A stretch of 64,000 bases of DNA. Origin: Mesobacillus persicus. Its GTDB lineage: Bacteria; Bacillota; Bacilli; Bacillales; Cytobacillaceae. Positions within the stretch are counted from its first letter, which is position 1; every line of letters starts with the position of its first letter. The DNA is taken from contig NZ_FOBW01000003.1 of the NCBI RefSeq assembly GCF_900109925.1, positions 62,001 to 126,000 of the forward strand, written 5' to 3'. Below the pieces are notes generated by a model. The model worked only from the letters and a program-made list of their open reading frames with translations. It ran no database searches and was not told where the DNA came from. Shown here piece by piece: positions 51,264 to 59,638 of the stretch. A program made the position numbers and the translations under genes.

Positions 51264-52937
51264 TTGAATAATAGAGTAAACGAGAGCATCAAGGTGATCC
51301 CCATGGGGGGAGTGGGGGAAATCGGCAAAAATATGTATCTTACAGAAGTGGACGGAGATATTTTTATAGTAGATGCCGGCTTGATGTACCCAGAAGATGA
51401 AATGCTTGGGATTGACATTGTTATTCCTGACCTTACTTATCTGATGCAAAATAGAGATCGAGTTCGTGCCATCTTTTTAACTCATGGACATGAAGATCAT
51501 ATTGGTGCCCTAACTTATGTACTTCAGAAGATCAGTGTACCTGTTTATGGGTCGAGATTAACGATTGCGCTCGCAAAGGAAAAAATGAGAGAGCAAGAAT
51601 TTGCAGGGAAAGTAGATTTTAGAATCATTCATTCTAATTCCAGGATAAAGTTTGACTCAGCTGTAATTACATTCTTCAAAACGAATCATAGTATTCCGGA
51701 TTCTCTGGCTGTAAGTATACATACATCAGAAGGAGCCATCGTTCATACGGGTGACTTTAAATTTGATCAAGCTGCCTCCGAACTTTATCGTCCAGAAATA
51801 GGCAAGATGGCGGCTCTTGGTGAAAAAGGAGTTCTATGTTTGTTGTCAGATAGCACCGGTGCGGAAAAGCCTGGATACACGAAGTCTGAGGCAGTCATTG
51901 CTCGGGAATACTCTTATCGTTTTACGCATGCTGAAGGAAGAGTCATTGCCACGTGTTTTGCAACAGATATAAGTAGAATTCAGCATATTTTCAACAGTGC
52001 GTTAGAAAGTCAACGAAAAATCGTTTTAGTTGGGAAAAGCCTTAAGCGAACCCTAGAAAAGGTGATTGAACTAGGATACCTTGCAGTAGAAGAAGATCAA
52101 ATCTGTTCGATTTCAGATGCAAAACAGTATGAAGACCATCAATTGATTTTCCTTATTACCGGGAATCAAGGGGAGCCAATTGAAGCGTTAGAGAAAATGG
52201 CGAAACAATCACACCAAGCGGTGAACATTCAAAAGGGAGATACTGTTTTAATTCCTGTTTCACCTTTTATTAATAGTGAGGTATTCCTCAATAAAACCAT
52301 TGATTTGCTTTGTCGTGCAGGTGCAGATGTTGTTTACGGTAAAGGAATGATGGATGTTTCTAGCCATGGAAGTCAGGAAGAACTGAAGTTCATGATTAAT
52401 CTCATGAATCCTAAATTTTTCGTTCCTGTCCATGGTGAATATAAAATGCTAAAAGCACATGCAAAGGTCGCAAAAGAGAGCGGGATTCTCAATGGAAATA
52501 TTATCATCCCTGAACGTGGGGATGTCATTGAGTTTACAGAAGGCAAAGCTCTTGTTGTAGATCGTATTCCTGCAGGAAATGTCCTCATTGATGGAAGTGG
52601 AATAGGGGATGTGGGTAATATTGTCCTCCGTGATCGTAAGCTTCTTTCTCAGGATGGGGTTCTAATTGTTGTTGTCACATTGAATCGTGCTGAACGCAGG
52701 ATTGTTACTGGCCCAGAAATCATTTCGAGAGGCTTTGTCTATGTTCGTGATTCGGAAGAACTAATGAGAGAATCTGAAGAAATTGTCAGAACTATTGTAG
52801 AAAAAGTAATCGCACGGGATACCTTTGACTGGGCGAGTTTGAAGCAAGAAATGAGAGAAGCACTAAGTTACCAGCTATATAATAAAACAAAGCGTCGGCC
52901 AATGATTATGCCAATTTTAATGGAAGTTAGAAGGTAA
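51264..52937 (+). CDS. rnjB: Ribonuclease J, J2 locus but with full metal motif
   Basis: A 557-residue beta-CASP metallo-beta-lactamase nuclease involved in mRNA decay and rRNA maturation. By position (after dapA) it corresponds to B. subtilis rnjB. The zinc motif HGHEDH is complete at residues 74-79, with GDFKFD, SSHGSQEE and PVHGEYKM later. As I recall B. subtilis J2, its motif is degenerate (HGHDEN). TTG at 51264, with AAGGAGG upstream, gives the family length; an in-frame ATG at 51228 lacks a ribosome binding site. Confidence 0.92.
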   Translation: MNNRVNESIKVIPMGGVGEIGKNMYLTEVDGDIFIVDAGLMYPEDEMLGIDIVIPDLTYLMQNRDRVRAIFLTHGHEDHIGALTYVLQKISVPVYGSRLTIALAKEKMREQEFAGKVDFRIIHSNSRIKFDSAVITFFKTNHSIPDSLAVSIHTSEGAIVHTGDFKFDQAASELYRPEIGKMAALGEKGVLCLLSDSTGAEKPGYTKSEAVIAREYSYRFTHAEGRVIATCFATDISRIQHIFNSALESQRKIVLVGKSLKRTLEKVIELGYLAVEEDQICSISDAKQYEDHQLIFLITGNQGEPIEALEKMAKQSHQAVNIQKGDTVLIPVSPFINSEVFLNKTIDLLCRAGADVVYGKGMMDVSSHGSQEELKFMINLMNPKFFVPVHGEYKMLKAHAKVAKESGILNGNIIIPERGDVIEFTEGKALVVDRIPAGNVLIDGSGIGDVGNIVLRDRKLLSQDGVLIVVVTLNRAERRIVTGPEIISRGFVYVRDSEELMRESEEIVRTIVEKVIARDTFDWASLKQEMREALSYQLYNKTKRRPMIMPILMEVRR

Positions 52938-52946
52938 TAGGAAAAG

Positions 52947-52982
52947 AGGGGAGCGGTGTAAATCACTGGCTTTCCTTTTTTT
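52947..52982 (+). terminator. terminator of rnjB
   Basis: Imperfect stem GGGGAGC-GGTG with CACT-GGCTTTCC around TAAAT, then TTTTTTT. Confidence 0.78.
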
Positions 52983-53098
52983 GTCTGATTTTATCAATGT
53001 TTGAAAGGAATCGGTCCAGATTCGATTTAGGTTAACCGCATGAAATATCCAGTATTGACCATACTAATTGATATCATGTCTGTAGGGGGTAATATTGG

Positions 53099-53833
53099 AT
53101 GCAAATGAATGAAAACAGTACAGAGAAGCAGGAAGGAAACAAAGAAGAAAAATCTAGCCTGATGGAAAAAATTCAACAGTTAGGTCAAACAAATGTACCA
53201 CAGCTTTCACAGGATTCTAAGATTCACTGTTTGACAATTGTCGGGCAGATTGAGGGGCATGTACAGCTACCTCCTCATAATAAAACAACGAAGTATGAGC
53301 ACTTAATTCCTCAGTTGGTTGCGATTGAGCAAAATCCAAACATCGAGGGACTTATGGTGATTCTTAATACGGTTGGCGGGGATGTTGAAGCAGGATTAGC
53401 TATTTCGGAAATGATTGCATCATTGTCTAAACCAACGGTTTCAATTGTTCTCGGTGGTGGACATTCAATTGGTGTACCAATTGCCGTTTCATGCGATCAC
53501 TCGTTTATTGCTGAAACAGCTACGATGACCATCCATCCAATCAGATTGACAGGACTTGTGATTGGAGTCCCACAAACATTTGAATACCTTGATAAAATGC
53601 AAGAGAGGGTCATCAACTTTGTGAAAAAGCATTCTAATATTTCCGAGGAAACCTTCAAGGAGCTAATGTTTGCAAAAGGGAATCTAACAAGAGATATTGG
53701 AACAAATGTAGTTGGTTCAGATGCTGTTGAGTCAGGTTTGATTAATGATGTTGGTGGTCTCGGTCAGGCTATGAAAAAGTTAAATGAACTAATCGACCTT
53801 AGAAAGCAGGAAAATGAGGGGATGCTACAATGA
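53099..53833 (+). CDS. tepA: ClpP-fold serine protease TepA (YmfB)
   Basis: A 244-residue cytoplasmic protein of the ClpP/crotonase fold, the translocation-enhancing protein family. Ser123 in GGGHSIGVP and His146 in [10 protein letters not shown] match the catalytic pair. [17 protein letters not shown] is like the ClpP ring-forming region. The N-terminal 35 residues are charged and variable. B. subtilis TepA is reported to act in spore protein degradation and export. AGGGGGT precedes the ATG; a second ATG lies 6 bases later. Confidence 0.92.
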   Translation: MQMNENSTEKQEGNKEEKSSLMEKIQQLGQTNVPQLSQDSKIHCLTIVGQIEGHVQLPPHNKTTKYEHLIPQLVAIEQNPNIEGLMVILNTVGGDVEAGLAISEMIASLSKPTVSIVLGGGHSIGVPIAVSCDHSFIAETATMTIHPIRLTGLVIGVPQTFEYLDKMQERVINFVKKHSNISEETFKELMFAKGNLTRDIGTNVVGSDAVESGLINDVGGLGQAMKKLNELIDLRKQENEGMLQ

Positions 53834-54042
53834 TTTTATACACAATGATGCCTCAAGAACAGATTTTTCCTGAAGAACAGCAGGAACAATCCGGTCAAAT
53901 GATGATGAGTTATAAAGGGATTCCTGTTCTTGCCGAACAATTAGATGCAACAAGTTATCAAATTGTACGGGTAATGAGTACAGACCCTTCCCATTATTTA
54001 GATGCCGAGTGTACTCCGGGAGCAAAAATTTCCTTTTCATAG
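53830..54042 (+). CDS. ylzJ: YlzJ-like family protein
   Basis: A 70-residue protein of the YlzJ family, found between tepA and spoIIIE in bacilli. It overlaps tepA by 4 bases (ATGA), so it is coupled to it. It is Gln/Glu/Met-rich at the N-terminus, followed by a short beta-rich part. No known function or motif. Confidence 0.85.
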   Translation: MILYTMMPQEQIFPEEQQEQSGQMMMSYKGIPVLAEQLDATSYQIVRVMSTDPSHYLDAECTPGAKISFS

Positions 54043-54074
54043 AACGAATGTTTGACCATCATCTTAGGCCCTTA

Positions 54075-54083
54075 TGTTATAAT
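54075..54083 (+). promoter_or_regulatory. extended -10 promoter before spoIIIE
   Basis: TGTTATAAT, a perfect extended -10. TTGACC lies at 54052-54057 but with a 20-base spacer, so the extended -10 probably carries it. Confidence 0.55.
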
Positions 54084-54102
54084 AGATTGTAAACCCAACG
54101 AT

Positions 54103-54130
54103 AGCAGCCGAGATAGGCTGCTTCTTTTCT
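54103..54130 (+). terminator. promoter-proximal terminator in the spoIIIE leader
   Basis: Stem AGCAGCC-GAGATA-GGCTGCT followed by TCTTTTCTT, only about 15-40 bases downstream of the predicted transcription start. It would yield a very short RNA or act as an attenuator. Confidence 0.6.
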
Positions 54131-54167
54131 TATCTAAATCGGTGGGACGTAAGTTTTTTACACTATT

Positions 54168-54238
54168 AGCTGTGTTAGATCCTGTTGATTGGGGTGAAGT
54201 GCCTGGAGCGGAAATCAACAGCCGATTTTAACAGAGCT
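54168..54238 (+). repeat. internally deleted palindromic element in the spoIIIE leader
   Basis: Outer arms AGCTGTGTTA and TAACAGAGCT (one mismatch), inner GTTGATT and AATCAAC, with GGGGTGAAGTGCCTGGAGCGG between. The right half (TGGAGCGGAAATCAAC) matches the right end of the 133-bp element at 24.7 kb, which suggests a copy that lost its centre. Confidence 0.6.
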
Positions 54239-54275
54239 ATACTATTAAATGAGAACTAGAATGTAAGGTGATCAC

Positions 54276-56648
54276 GTGGCAAAAAAGAAAAAACGACAAA
54301 CTCAAAAAAGCGACCAACTCAAAACAACTCTGAAATACGAACTTAGTGGGCTCATTCTGCTATCTGTAGCAATTATAGCGATGGCAAACCTAGGTGCTGT
54401 CGGCAAAGCGGTCGTGCTATTTTTCCGCTTCTTTATGGGCGAATGGTTCATGCTTAGCTTGATTGGCCTAATCATTTTTAGCTTTTATATCATGTGGAAG
54501 CGTCAGATACCATTTCTATTTCAAATTAAACTTTTTGGTACATATTTAATAATCGGCGCAATTCTATTATTAAGCCATGTCAAATTATTTGAGCTTCTTT
54601 CGAATGGAGGAAAGTTTGACAATCCAAGTGTAATCGGCAATACATGGGATCTTTTTATGATGGAGGTCAGAGGAGAGACAAGCACGGTTGACCTTGGGGG
54701 AGGTATGTTTGGAGCCGTTTTATTTGCCATGTTTTATTATTTATTTGATGCAGCCGGCTCTCAGCTCATCGCCTTCGTAGCAATCGTCATTGGGATCATC
54801 TTAATCACGGGGAAAACCTTTGGTGATACAGCCGGCAAAGTGATTAGCGGAATAGGGAACTTTATTAGTAAGCAATGGAAGGAATTTTTAGAGGACCTGA
54901 AAAAATGGCAAGAAGATATGGTCCGCAAGAAGGCTGAGAAGCTTGAGGCGAAGAAACTGGCACAGAAGTCCGAGGTTAAGCCTCCTATTGTTGAGAATAC
55001 AAAAGAGATAGAAGAAGAATCTTTTCAAACAGAACCGCTTATTTCTAGCTTCGCAGAAAGGGCGTACCCTGAGGATCTTCCGCAGGAGGAGGCCAACCCT
55101 CACGTAGATCAACAATCGGAAAAAGTGGATCAGAAGGCCCCGACCAAGGATAGTGATAAAGGTCAAGAAGAGATAGACGAGCAAGTTGCAGCACCACCGA
55201 TTACCTTTACTGAGGTAGAAAACACCTCCTATGAGCTTCCGCCATTGAAATTGCTTACACGTCCTAATAAGACAGACCAAAGTGGTGAATACGAACTGAT
55301 TCATGCCAATGCGGCAAAATTAGAAAGAACTTTTCAAAGCTTTGGTGTAAAAGCAAAAGTTACTCAAGTACACTTAGGGCCCGCAGTAACGAAATATGAA
55401 GTCCACCCAGATGTTGGGGTGAAGGTAAGTCGGATCGTTAGTTTGCACGATGACCTAGCGCTCGCTCTAGCGGCAAAGGATATCCGTATTGAGGCACCGA
55501 TCCCAGGGAAATCAGCGATTGGGATTGAGGTCCCAAATTCAGAAGTGGCAATGGTTTCATTACGAGAGGTATTAGAAGATAAGCGAAATAATAAGCCTGA
55601 CTCCAAGTTGCAAATAGCCCTAGGGCGCGATATTACCGGGGAAGCGGTCTTGGCAGAACTGAATAAGATGCCCCATCTTCTTGTTGCAGGAGCCACTGGA
55701 AGCGGGAAAAGTGTTTGTATTAACGGGATTATTACAAGCATTCTGATGCGTGCCAAACCTCATGAAGTGAAGCTAATGATGATTGACCCTAAAATGGTCG
55801 AATTAAATGTTTATAATGGAGTACCTCATTTACTTGCTCCTGTTGTCACGAATCCAAAAAGGGCGTCTCAAGCCCTGCAAAAAGTGGTAAGTGAAATGGA
55901 GCGACGGTATGAATTGTTTTCTCACACGGGGACAAGAAATATTGAAGGTTACAATGATTATATTAAAAGGTCGAACGATGAGGAAGGTGCCAAACAGCCC
56001 TTACTCCCTTACATCGTCGTCATTGTAGACGAGTTGGCTGACTTGATGATGGTTGCCTCTTCAGATGTTGAGGACGCCATTACAAGGTTGGCACAAATGG
56101 CACGTGCGGCAGGGATTCATTTGATTATCGCTACTCAACGCCCATCCGTTGATGTCATTACTGGTGTAATTAAGGCGAATATTCCTTCCCGAATTGCCTT
56201 TGCTGTTTCCTCTGCAACTGATTCTAGAACCATCCTTGATATGGGTGGAGCGGAGAAGCTCTTAGGTAGAGGGGACATGTTGTTTCTACCAGTAGGGGCA
56301 TCTAAACCGGTCCGCTTGCAAGGTGCTTTTCTCTCAGATGATGAAGTAGAGGAAGTGGTTGATTTTGTTATTGGTCAACAGAAGGCACAATACCAAGAGG
56401 AAATGATTCCAGAAGAAATACCGGAGAACACTTCGGATGTTGACGATGACCTCTATCAAGATGCTGTCGACTTAATTGTCGAAATGCAAACAGCGTCTGT
56501 TTCCATGCTTCAACGAAGATTTCGAATTGGGTATTCGCGGGCAGCCCGACTTATTGATGAGATGGAACAAAGAGGGGTTGTCGGCCCTTATGAGGGAAGC
56601 AAACCGCGTAATGTGCTTATTTCAAAAACAGAAGAAGCAAGTTCTTAA
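54276..56648 (+). CDS. spoIIIE: DNA translocase SpoIIIE (FtsK family)
   Basis: A 790-residue membrane-anchored DNA pump that moves the chromosome into the forespore. Basic N-terminus, four transmembrane helices (about 25-190), a charged linker (about 205-310), alpha/beta RecA-like motor with Walker A GATGSGKS at 472-479 and Walker [11 protein letters not shown] near 590, and a C-terminal gamma winged helix (about 725-785) that reads orienting sequences. Length and locus favour SpoIIIE over the paralogue SftA. GTG start with TAAGGTGAT. Confidence 0.96.
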   Translation: MAKKKKRQTQKSDQLKTTLKYELSGLILLSVAIIAMANLGAVGKAVVLFFRFFMGEWFMLSLIGLIIFSFYIMWKRQIPFLFQIKLFGTYLIIGAILLLSHVKLFELLSNGGKFDNPSVIGNTWDLFMMEVRGETSTVDLGGGMFGAVLFAMFYYLFDAAGSQLIAFVAIVIGIILITGKTFGDTAGKVISGIGNFISKQWKEFLEDLKKWQEDMVRKKAEKLEAKKLAQKSEVKPPIVENTKEIEEESFQTEPLISSFAERAYPEDLPQEEANPHVDQQSEKVDQKAPTKDSDKGQEEIDEQVAAPPITFTEVENTSYELPPLKLLTRPNKTDQSGEYELIHANAAKLERTFQSFGVKAKVTQVHLGPAVTKYEVHPDVGVKVSRIVSLHDDLALALAAKDIRIEAPIPGKSAIGIEVPNSEVAMVSLREVLEDKRNNKPDSKLQIALGRDITGEAVLAELNKMPHLLVAGATGSGKSVCINGIITSILMRAKPHEVKLMMIDPKMVELNVYNGVPHLLAPVVTNPKRASQALQKVVSEMERRYELFSHTGTRNIEGYNDYIKRSNDEEGAKQPLLPYIVVIVDELADLMMVASSDVEDAITRLAQMARAAGIHLIIATQRPSVDVITGVIKANIPSRIAFAVSSATDSRTILDMGGAEKLLGRGDMLFLPVGASKPVRLQGAFLSDDEVEEVVDFVIGQQKAQYQEEMIPEEIPENTSDVDDDLYQDAVDLIVEMQTASVSMLQRRFRIGYSRAARLIDEMEQRGVVGPYEGSKPRNVLISKTEEASS

Positions 56649-56743
56649 TCGAATGCTATACTCTCATAATTTGTTGCTTTCGAAGATTAATTATGACTTA
56701 TAACAGGTTCAGTTACTACTATCGCAACATTAAAAATGCAGTC

Positions 56744-56788
56744 AAAATGAGTGCCAATTTGTATATAAAATTGACACTCATTTTTTTA
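56744..56788 (+). terminator. terminator of spoIIIE
   Basis: A 17-bp stem with one mismatch, AAAATGAGTGCCAATTT with AAATTGACACTCATTTT, then TTTTTT. Confidence 0.9.
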
Positions 56789-56927
56789 TTGTTGTAAAGC
56801 CATTTTGGATGGAAGTAGGATAAAAATTTGTTTGGGAAATGCACCCCAAATTGTAGGAGTCCAATGGTTGTTGCCCAACAATTCTACCCTCAAATTTGAT
56901 AGAAATTTAATCAGCAAAAAATTTTAA

Positions 56928-57119
56928 ATTAAGCGGAGATTTTCCCGTTAACTGGAGAATAGAGCTCAGTTCAGGGTATTTAAGCGGAGAATTTCCCGTT
57001 AAGCAAAGGAAATTAACCATTTTCACGTTTTTTTGAGTAAATAGCGGGAATTTTTCCGTCTATTTAAGCTAATTTCAGTGCTATTTCCAAATTAAGAGGA
57101 ATTTCTCCGCTTATTTATC
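56928..57119 (+). repeat. four-hairpin interspersed element, copy 2
   Basis: Four imperfect palindromes, AAGCGGAGATTTTCCCGTTAA and variants (TAGCGGGAATTTTTCCGTC, AAGAGGAATTTCTCCGCTT). Palindromes and linkers follow the same order and orientation as the block at 31702-31889. It lies after the spoIIIE terminator. Confidence 0.8.
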
Positions 57120-57436
57120 AAACCATGCATATCTCCTTATCTGGGACTTTTAGGGTCAGCGCTCTTATGGCTTAGAACATGCAGATTATTGAAGGGCGTT
57201 AGTTCAACAGACAACCAAAATGGATAGTGTAGTTGTTTGTGTATAAAAACCGTCCATAGAGCTAAAAATACCAAATCATCCTAAAAAAGAGATTTCGCTA
57301 GCAATGATTTTACTAGTTAGCCGTGATAAATAATATAAGAAAGAAGTTTGAATAGACGGATTTTCATGAAATTCGTTATTGTCTACTTTTTTCGACAAAA
57401 ATTACTTGTTTGTCTATTTATTTCTACATTAAAAGA
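57120..57436 (+). other. non-coding stretch before the GntR gene
   Basis: About 320 AT-rich bases. A short + strand reading frame (57348-57557) overlaps the regulator gene and lacks a ribosome binding site, so it is rejected. No terminator or RNA fold was recognised. Confidence 0.35.
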
Positions 57437-57445
57437 TGATATAGT
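57437..57445 (+). promoter_or_regulatory. extended -10 promoter for the GntR gene
   Basis: TGATATAGT extended -10, with a poor -35 (TTTATT) 17 bases upstream. The operator-like palindrome lies just downstream. Confidence 0.4.
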
Positions 57446-57469
57446 AATCACGATTGGTAGAAATGTAAA

Positions 57470-57487
57470 ACATCAGAGGTCTGATGT
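57470..57487 (+). promoter_or_regulatory. operator-like palindrome upstream of the GntR gene
   Basis: ACATCAGA-GG-TCTGATGT, a perfect 8-bp dyad, 27 bases before the regulator's ATG and about 25 bases after its -10. Likely an autoregulatory site. Its core AGGTCTGA recurs at 59584-59591. Confidence 0.6.
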
Positions 57488-57514
57488 CTGGAGAACACGG
57501 TTGGAGGAACCCCT

Positions 57515-58240
57515 ATGTCAATCAAGTCAGATAACCGTCACCTATACCTACAAGTGATCGACCGCCTAAAGCAAGATATTCACAATGGAGTTTATAAACA
57601 AAAAGAGAAACTTCCATCAGAATTTGATCTTGCAAAAAAACTAGGTGTAAGCAGAGCCACACTACGGGAAGCATTGCGAATTCTTGAAGAGGAAAGCGTC
57701 ATTATCCGTAGGCATGGGGTTGGAACCTTTGTTCACTCAAGGCCACTGTTTACATCAGGCATCGAGCAGCTTAATAGTGTTACATACATGATTGAGCAAG
57801 TGGGGATGAAGCCTGGAACCGTATTTTTAGACACAACTGTATCAGAAGCGACCGAGGAAGATATTCGACGATTTAAATGCACTCCGGAAGATGAAATTCA
57901 CTTAATCGAAAGGGTAAGAACAGCAGATGGCGAACCAGTTGTTTACTGTATCGATAAATTCCCTTCCGAAATTTTTCCAGAGTCTTTTTCGTATGAAAAG
58001 GAGTCTATTTTTCAAATGCTAGAAGAAGAGTCGGATAGGAAGATTGCTTATGCTGTGGCCGAAATTGAGCCGGTTGGCTTTCATGAAAAGATTTCGCCTA
58101 TTCTCGAGTGTGAACCCGAAACGGCTTTGCTCGTCTTAAAGCAATTGCATTATGATGAAATGGATACTCCAATTTTATATTCGGTCAACTACTTCAAGGC
58201 TGATAAGTTTAGTTTTCATGTTTTAAGGAAAAGAATTTGA
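57515..58240 (+). CDS. ymfC: GntR-family regulator with UTRA domain (YmfC-like)
   Basis: A 241-residue HutC-subfamily repressor. N-terminal winged helix-turn-helix (residues 8-72, with [21 protein letters not shown] and GVGTFV). C-terminal UTRA effector domain (about 95-235). The gene directly precedes the nucleoside ABC importer, so control of that importer is likely; the ligand is unknown. B. subtilis YmfC occupies the matching place near spoIIIE. The ribosome binding site is TTGGAGGA. Confidence 0.88.
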   Translation: MSIKSDNRHLYLQVIDRLKQDIHNGVYKQKEKLPSEFDLAKKLGVSRATLREALRILEEESVIIRRHGVGTFVHSRPLFTSGIEQLNSVTYMIEQVGMKPGTVFLDTTVSEATEEDIRRFKCTPEDEIHLIERVRTADGEPVVYCIDKFPSEIFPESFSYEKESIFQMLEEESDRKIAYAVAEIEPVGFHEKISPILECEPETALLVLKQLHYDEMDTPILYSVNYFKADKFSFHVLRKRI

Positions 58241-58253
58241 TTTTTCTTTAGAC

Positions 58254-58267
58254 TGAAAGCGTTAGCT
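58254..58267 (+). promoter_or_regulatory. cre-like site upstream of the BMP gene
   Basis: TGAAAGCGTTAGCT matches most of the catabolite-responsive element (TGWAANCGNTNWCA) with two deviations. It is 57 bases before the start codon. No clear promoter boxes were found next to it. Confidence 0.35.
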
Positions 58268-58323
58268 TGTTGAAATCTTCCATTTCTACTAAATCCAACA
58301 AACAATCCTTAGGGGGTACTGAA

Positions 58324-59439
58324 GTGAAAAAGCGTAAATTTGGTTTAACGATGTCGTTCTTATTAGCTGCCGGAACAATTCTTGGCGCTTGTGGTGGTGG
58401 CGACAATGAAGCCGAAAAAGAAGGTACAACAGACACTGGCGAACAAACCGAAGAAACTTTTAAAGTTGCAATGGTTACAGATGTTGGTGGTATTGATGAC
58501 AAATCCTTCAACCAATCAGCTTGGAAAGGTATCCAGGAGTTTGGTGAAGCGAACGGTCTTGAAAAAGGTCAAGACGGTTACAACTACTTACAGTCCCAAT
58601 CTGATGCAGATTATACAACAAACTTAAATTCATTAGCACGTCAAGACTTTGATCTAATTTTCGGTATTGGCTTCATGATGCAAGAATCAATTAATGAGAT
58701 TGCAGGCCAACAAACAGAAGCTCATTTCGGTATGGTTGATGCTGTTGTCGAAAAAGAGAACGTTGCTAGTATTCTTTTTAAAGAGCAAGAAGCTTCTTTC
58801 CTTGCAGGTGTAGCTGCTGGTCTTACAACGGAGTCTAATAAAATTGGCTTCATCGGTGGGATGCAGAGTGATGTAATTGAGCGTTTTGAAGCAGGTTTCC
58901 AAGCTGGTGTGAAAGCTGTAAACCCTGATGCTACAATTGATGTTCAATATGCTGAAGCATTTGACAAAGCAGAGATTGGACAATCGATTGCTTCAAGAAT
59001 GTATTCTTCTGGTGTAGACGTAGTCTTCCATGCTGCTGGTGCAACTGGTAATGGTCTATTCAAGGAAGCTCGTGACCTTAAGGCGAAAGATCCTTCTAAG
59101 AACTACTGGGCAATCGGAGTTGACTCTGACCAGGTAGCTGAGGGTGTTGTTGAAATTGATGGAACTGAGCATAACATCATTCTTACTTCTGCATTAAAGC
59201 GTGTTGACGTAGCAGTAAATGATCTTTCCACAAAGGCAAAAGAAGGAAACTTCCCTGGTGGAGAAACAACTGTTTACGGCTTAGCTGAAGATGGTGTTGG
59301 TTTAGCTGAAATTAATGACGCAGTAACTGTAAAAGCTGATATCGAAACAAAAGTACAAGAGTATTCAGATAAAATTAAGAGTGGAGATCTTGTAGTTCCT
59401 GGTACATTAGAGGAACTTGAAACTTTCTCTGCCGAGTAA
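58324..59439 (+). CDS. nupN: BMP-family nucleoside-binding lipoprotein (NupN-like)
   Basis: A 371-residue surface lipoprotein that delivers nucleosides to the ABC importer. The signal peptide is basic (KKRK), then hydrophobic, with lipobox LGAC and lipidated Cys23. An acidic linker (about 27-45) leads to the BMP/Med fold: VAMVTDVGGIDDKSFNQ (about 49-65) and WAIGVDSDQ. GTG at 58324 follows AGGGGGT; an in-frame start at 58267 is upstream of the signal sequence and is rejected. B. subtilis NupN is a guanosine-binding counterpart; exact ligand is inferred. Confidence 0.93.
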   Translation: MKKRKFGLTMSFLLAAGTILGACGGGDNEAEKEGTTDTGEQTEETFKVAMVTDVGGIDDKSFNQSAWKGIQEFGEANGLEKGQDGYNYLQSQSDADYTTNLNSLARQDFDLIFGIGFMMQESINEIAGQQTEAHFGMVDAVVEKENVASILFKEQEASFLAGVAAGLTTESNKIGFIGGMQSDVIERFEAGFQAGVKAVNPDATIDVQYAEAFDKAEIGQSIASRMYSSGVDVVFHAAGATGNGLFKEARDLKAKDPSKNYWAIGVDSDQVAEGVVEIDGTEHNIILTSALKRVDVAVNDLSTKAKEGNFPGGETTVYGLAEDGVGLAEINDAVTVKADIETKVQEYSDKIKSGDLVVPGTLEELETFSAE

Positions 59440-59459
59440 TCAATTTTTGATTAGGATAC

Positions 59460-59484
59460 CTGGCGCCTTATCTTAAGGCGCCGG
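59460..59484 (+). promoter_or_regulatory. stable intra-operon hairpin after nupN
   Basis: Perfect 9-bp stem GGCGCCTTA-TCT-TAAGGCGCC with no T-run after it. Position 3' of a binding-protein gene suggests an mRNA-stabilising or partial-termination structure that keeps the lipoprotein more abundant than the transporter. Confidence 0.55.
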
Positions 59485-59583
59485 ACCCTATTTATAAATA
59501 GTAAAACCCTAACTGAAGGACAGAAAGGTTTCTGTTTTTCATTTAAGGTTTTATAGGTAAGGCCCCTTTTTTAAAATAATCTA

Positions 59584-59594
59584 AGGTCTGACCT
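59584..59594 (+). promoter_or_regulatory. second operator-like site before nupO
   Basis: AGGTC-T-GACCT, a 5-bp dyad, 45 bases before nupO. Shares AGGTCTGA with the palindrome upstream of the GntR gene. Read on the other strand it gives AGAGGTCAGA, against AGAGGTCTGA upstream of the regulator. Confidence 0.4.
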
Positions 59595-59638
59595 CTTACT
59601 ACCTGAGTTTTTTCACCTTATTTTGGGGAGTGAAACAA

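Noticed and set aside
53055-53077. TTGACC ... TATCAT as a tepA promoter
   Set aside because: The spacer is only 11 bases.
57348-57557. A 69-codon ORF ahead of the GntR gene
   Set aside because: It overlaps the promoter, operator-like palindrome and the first codons of the regulator in another frame; no Shine-Dalgarno.
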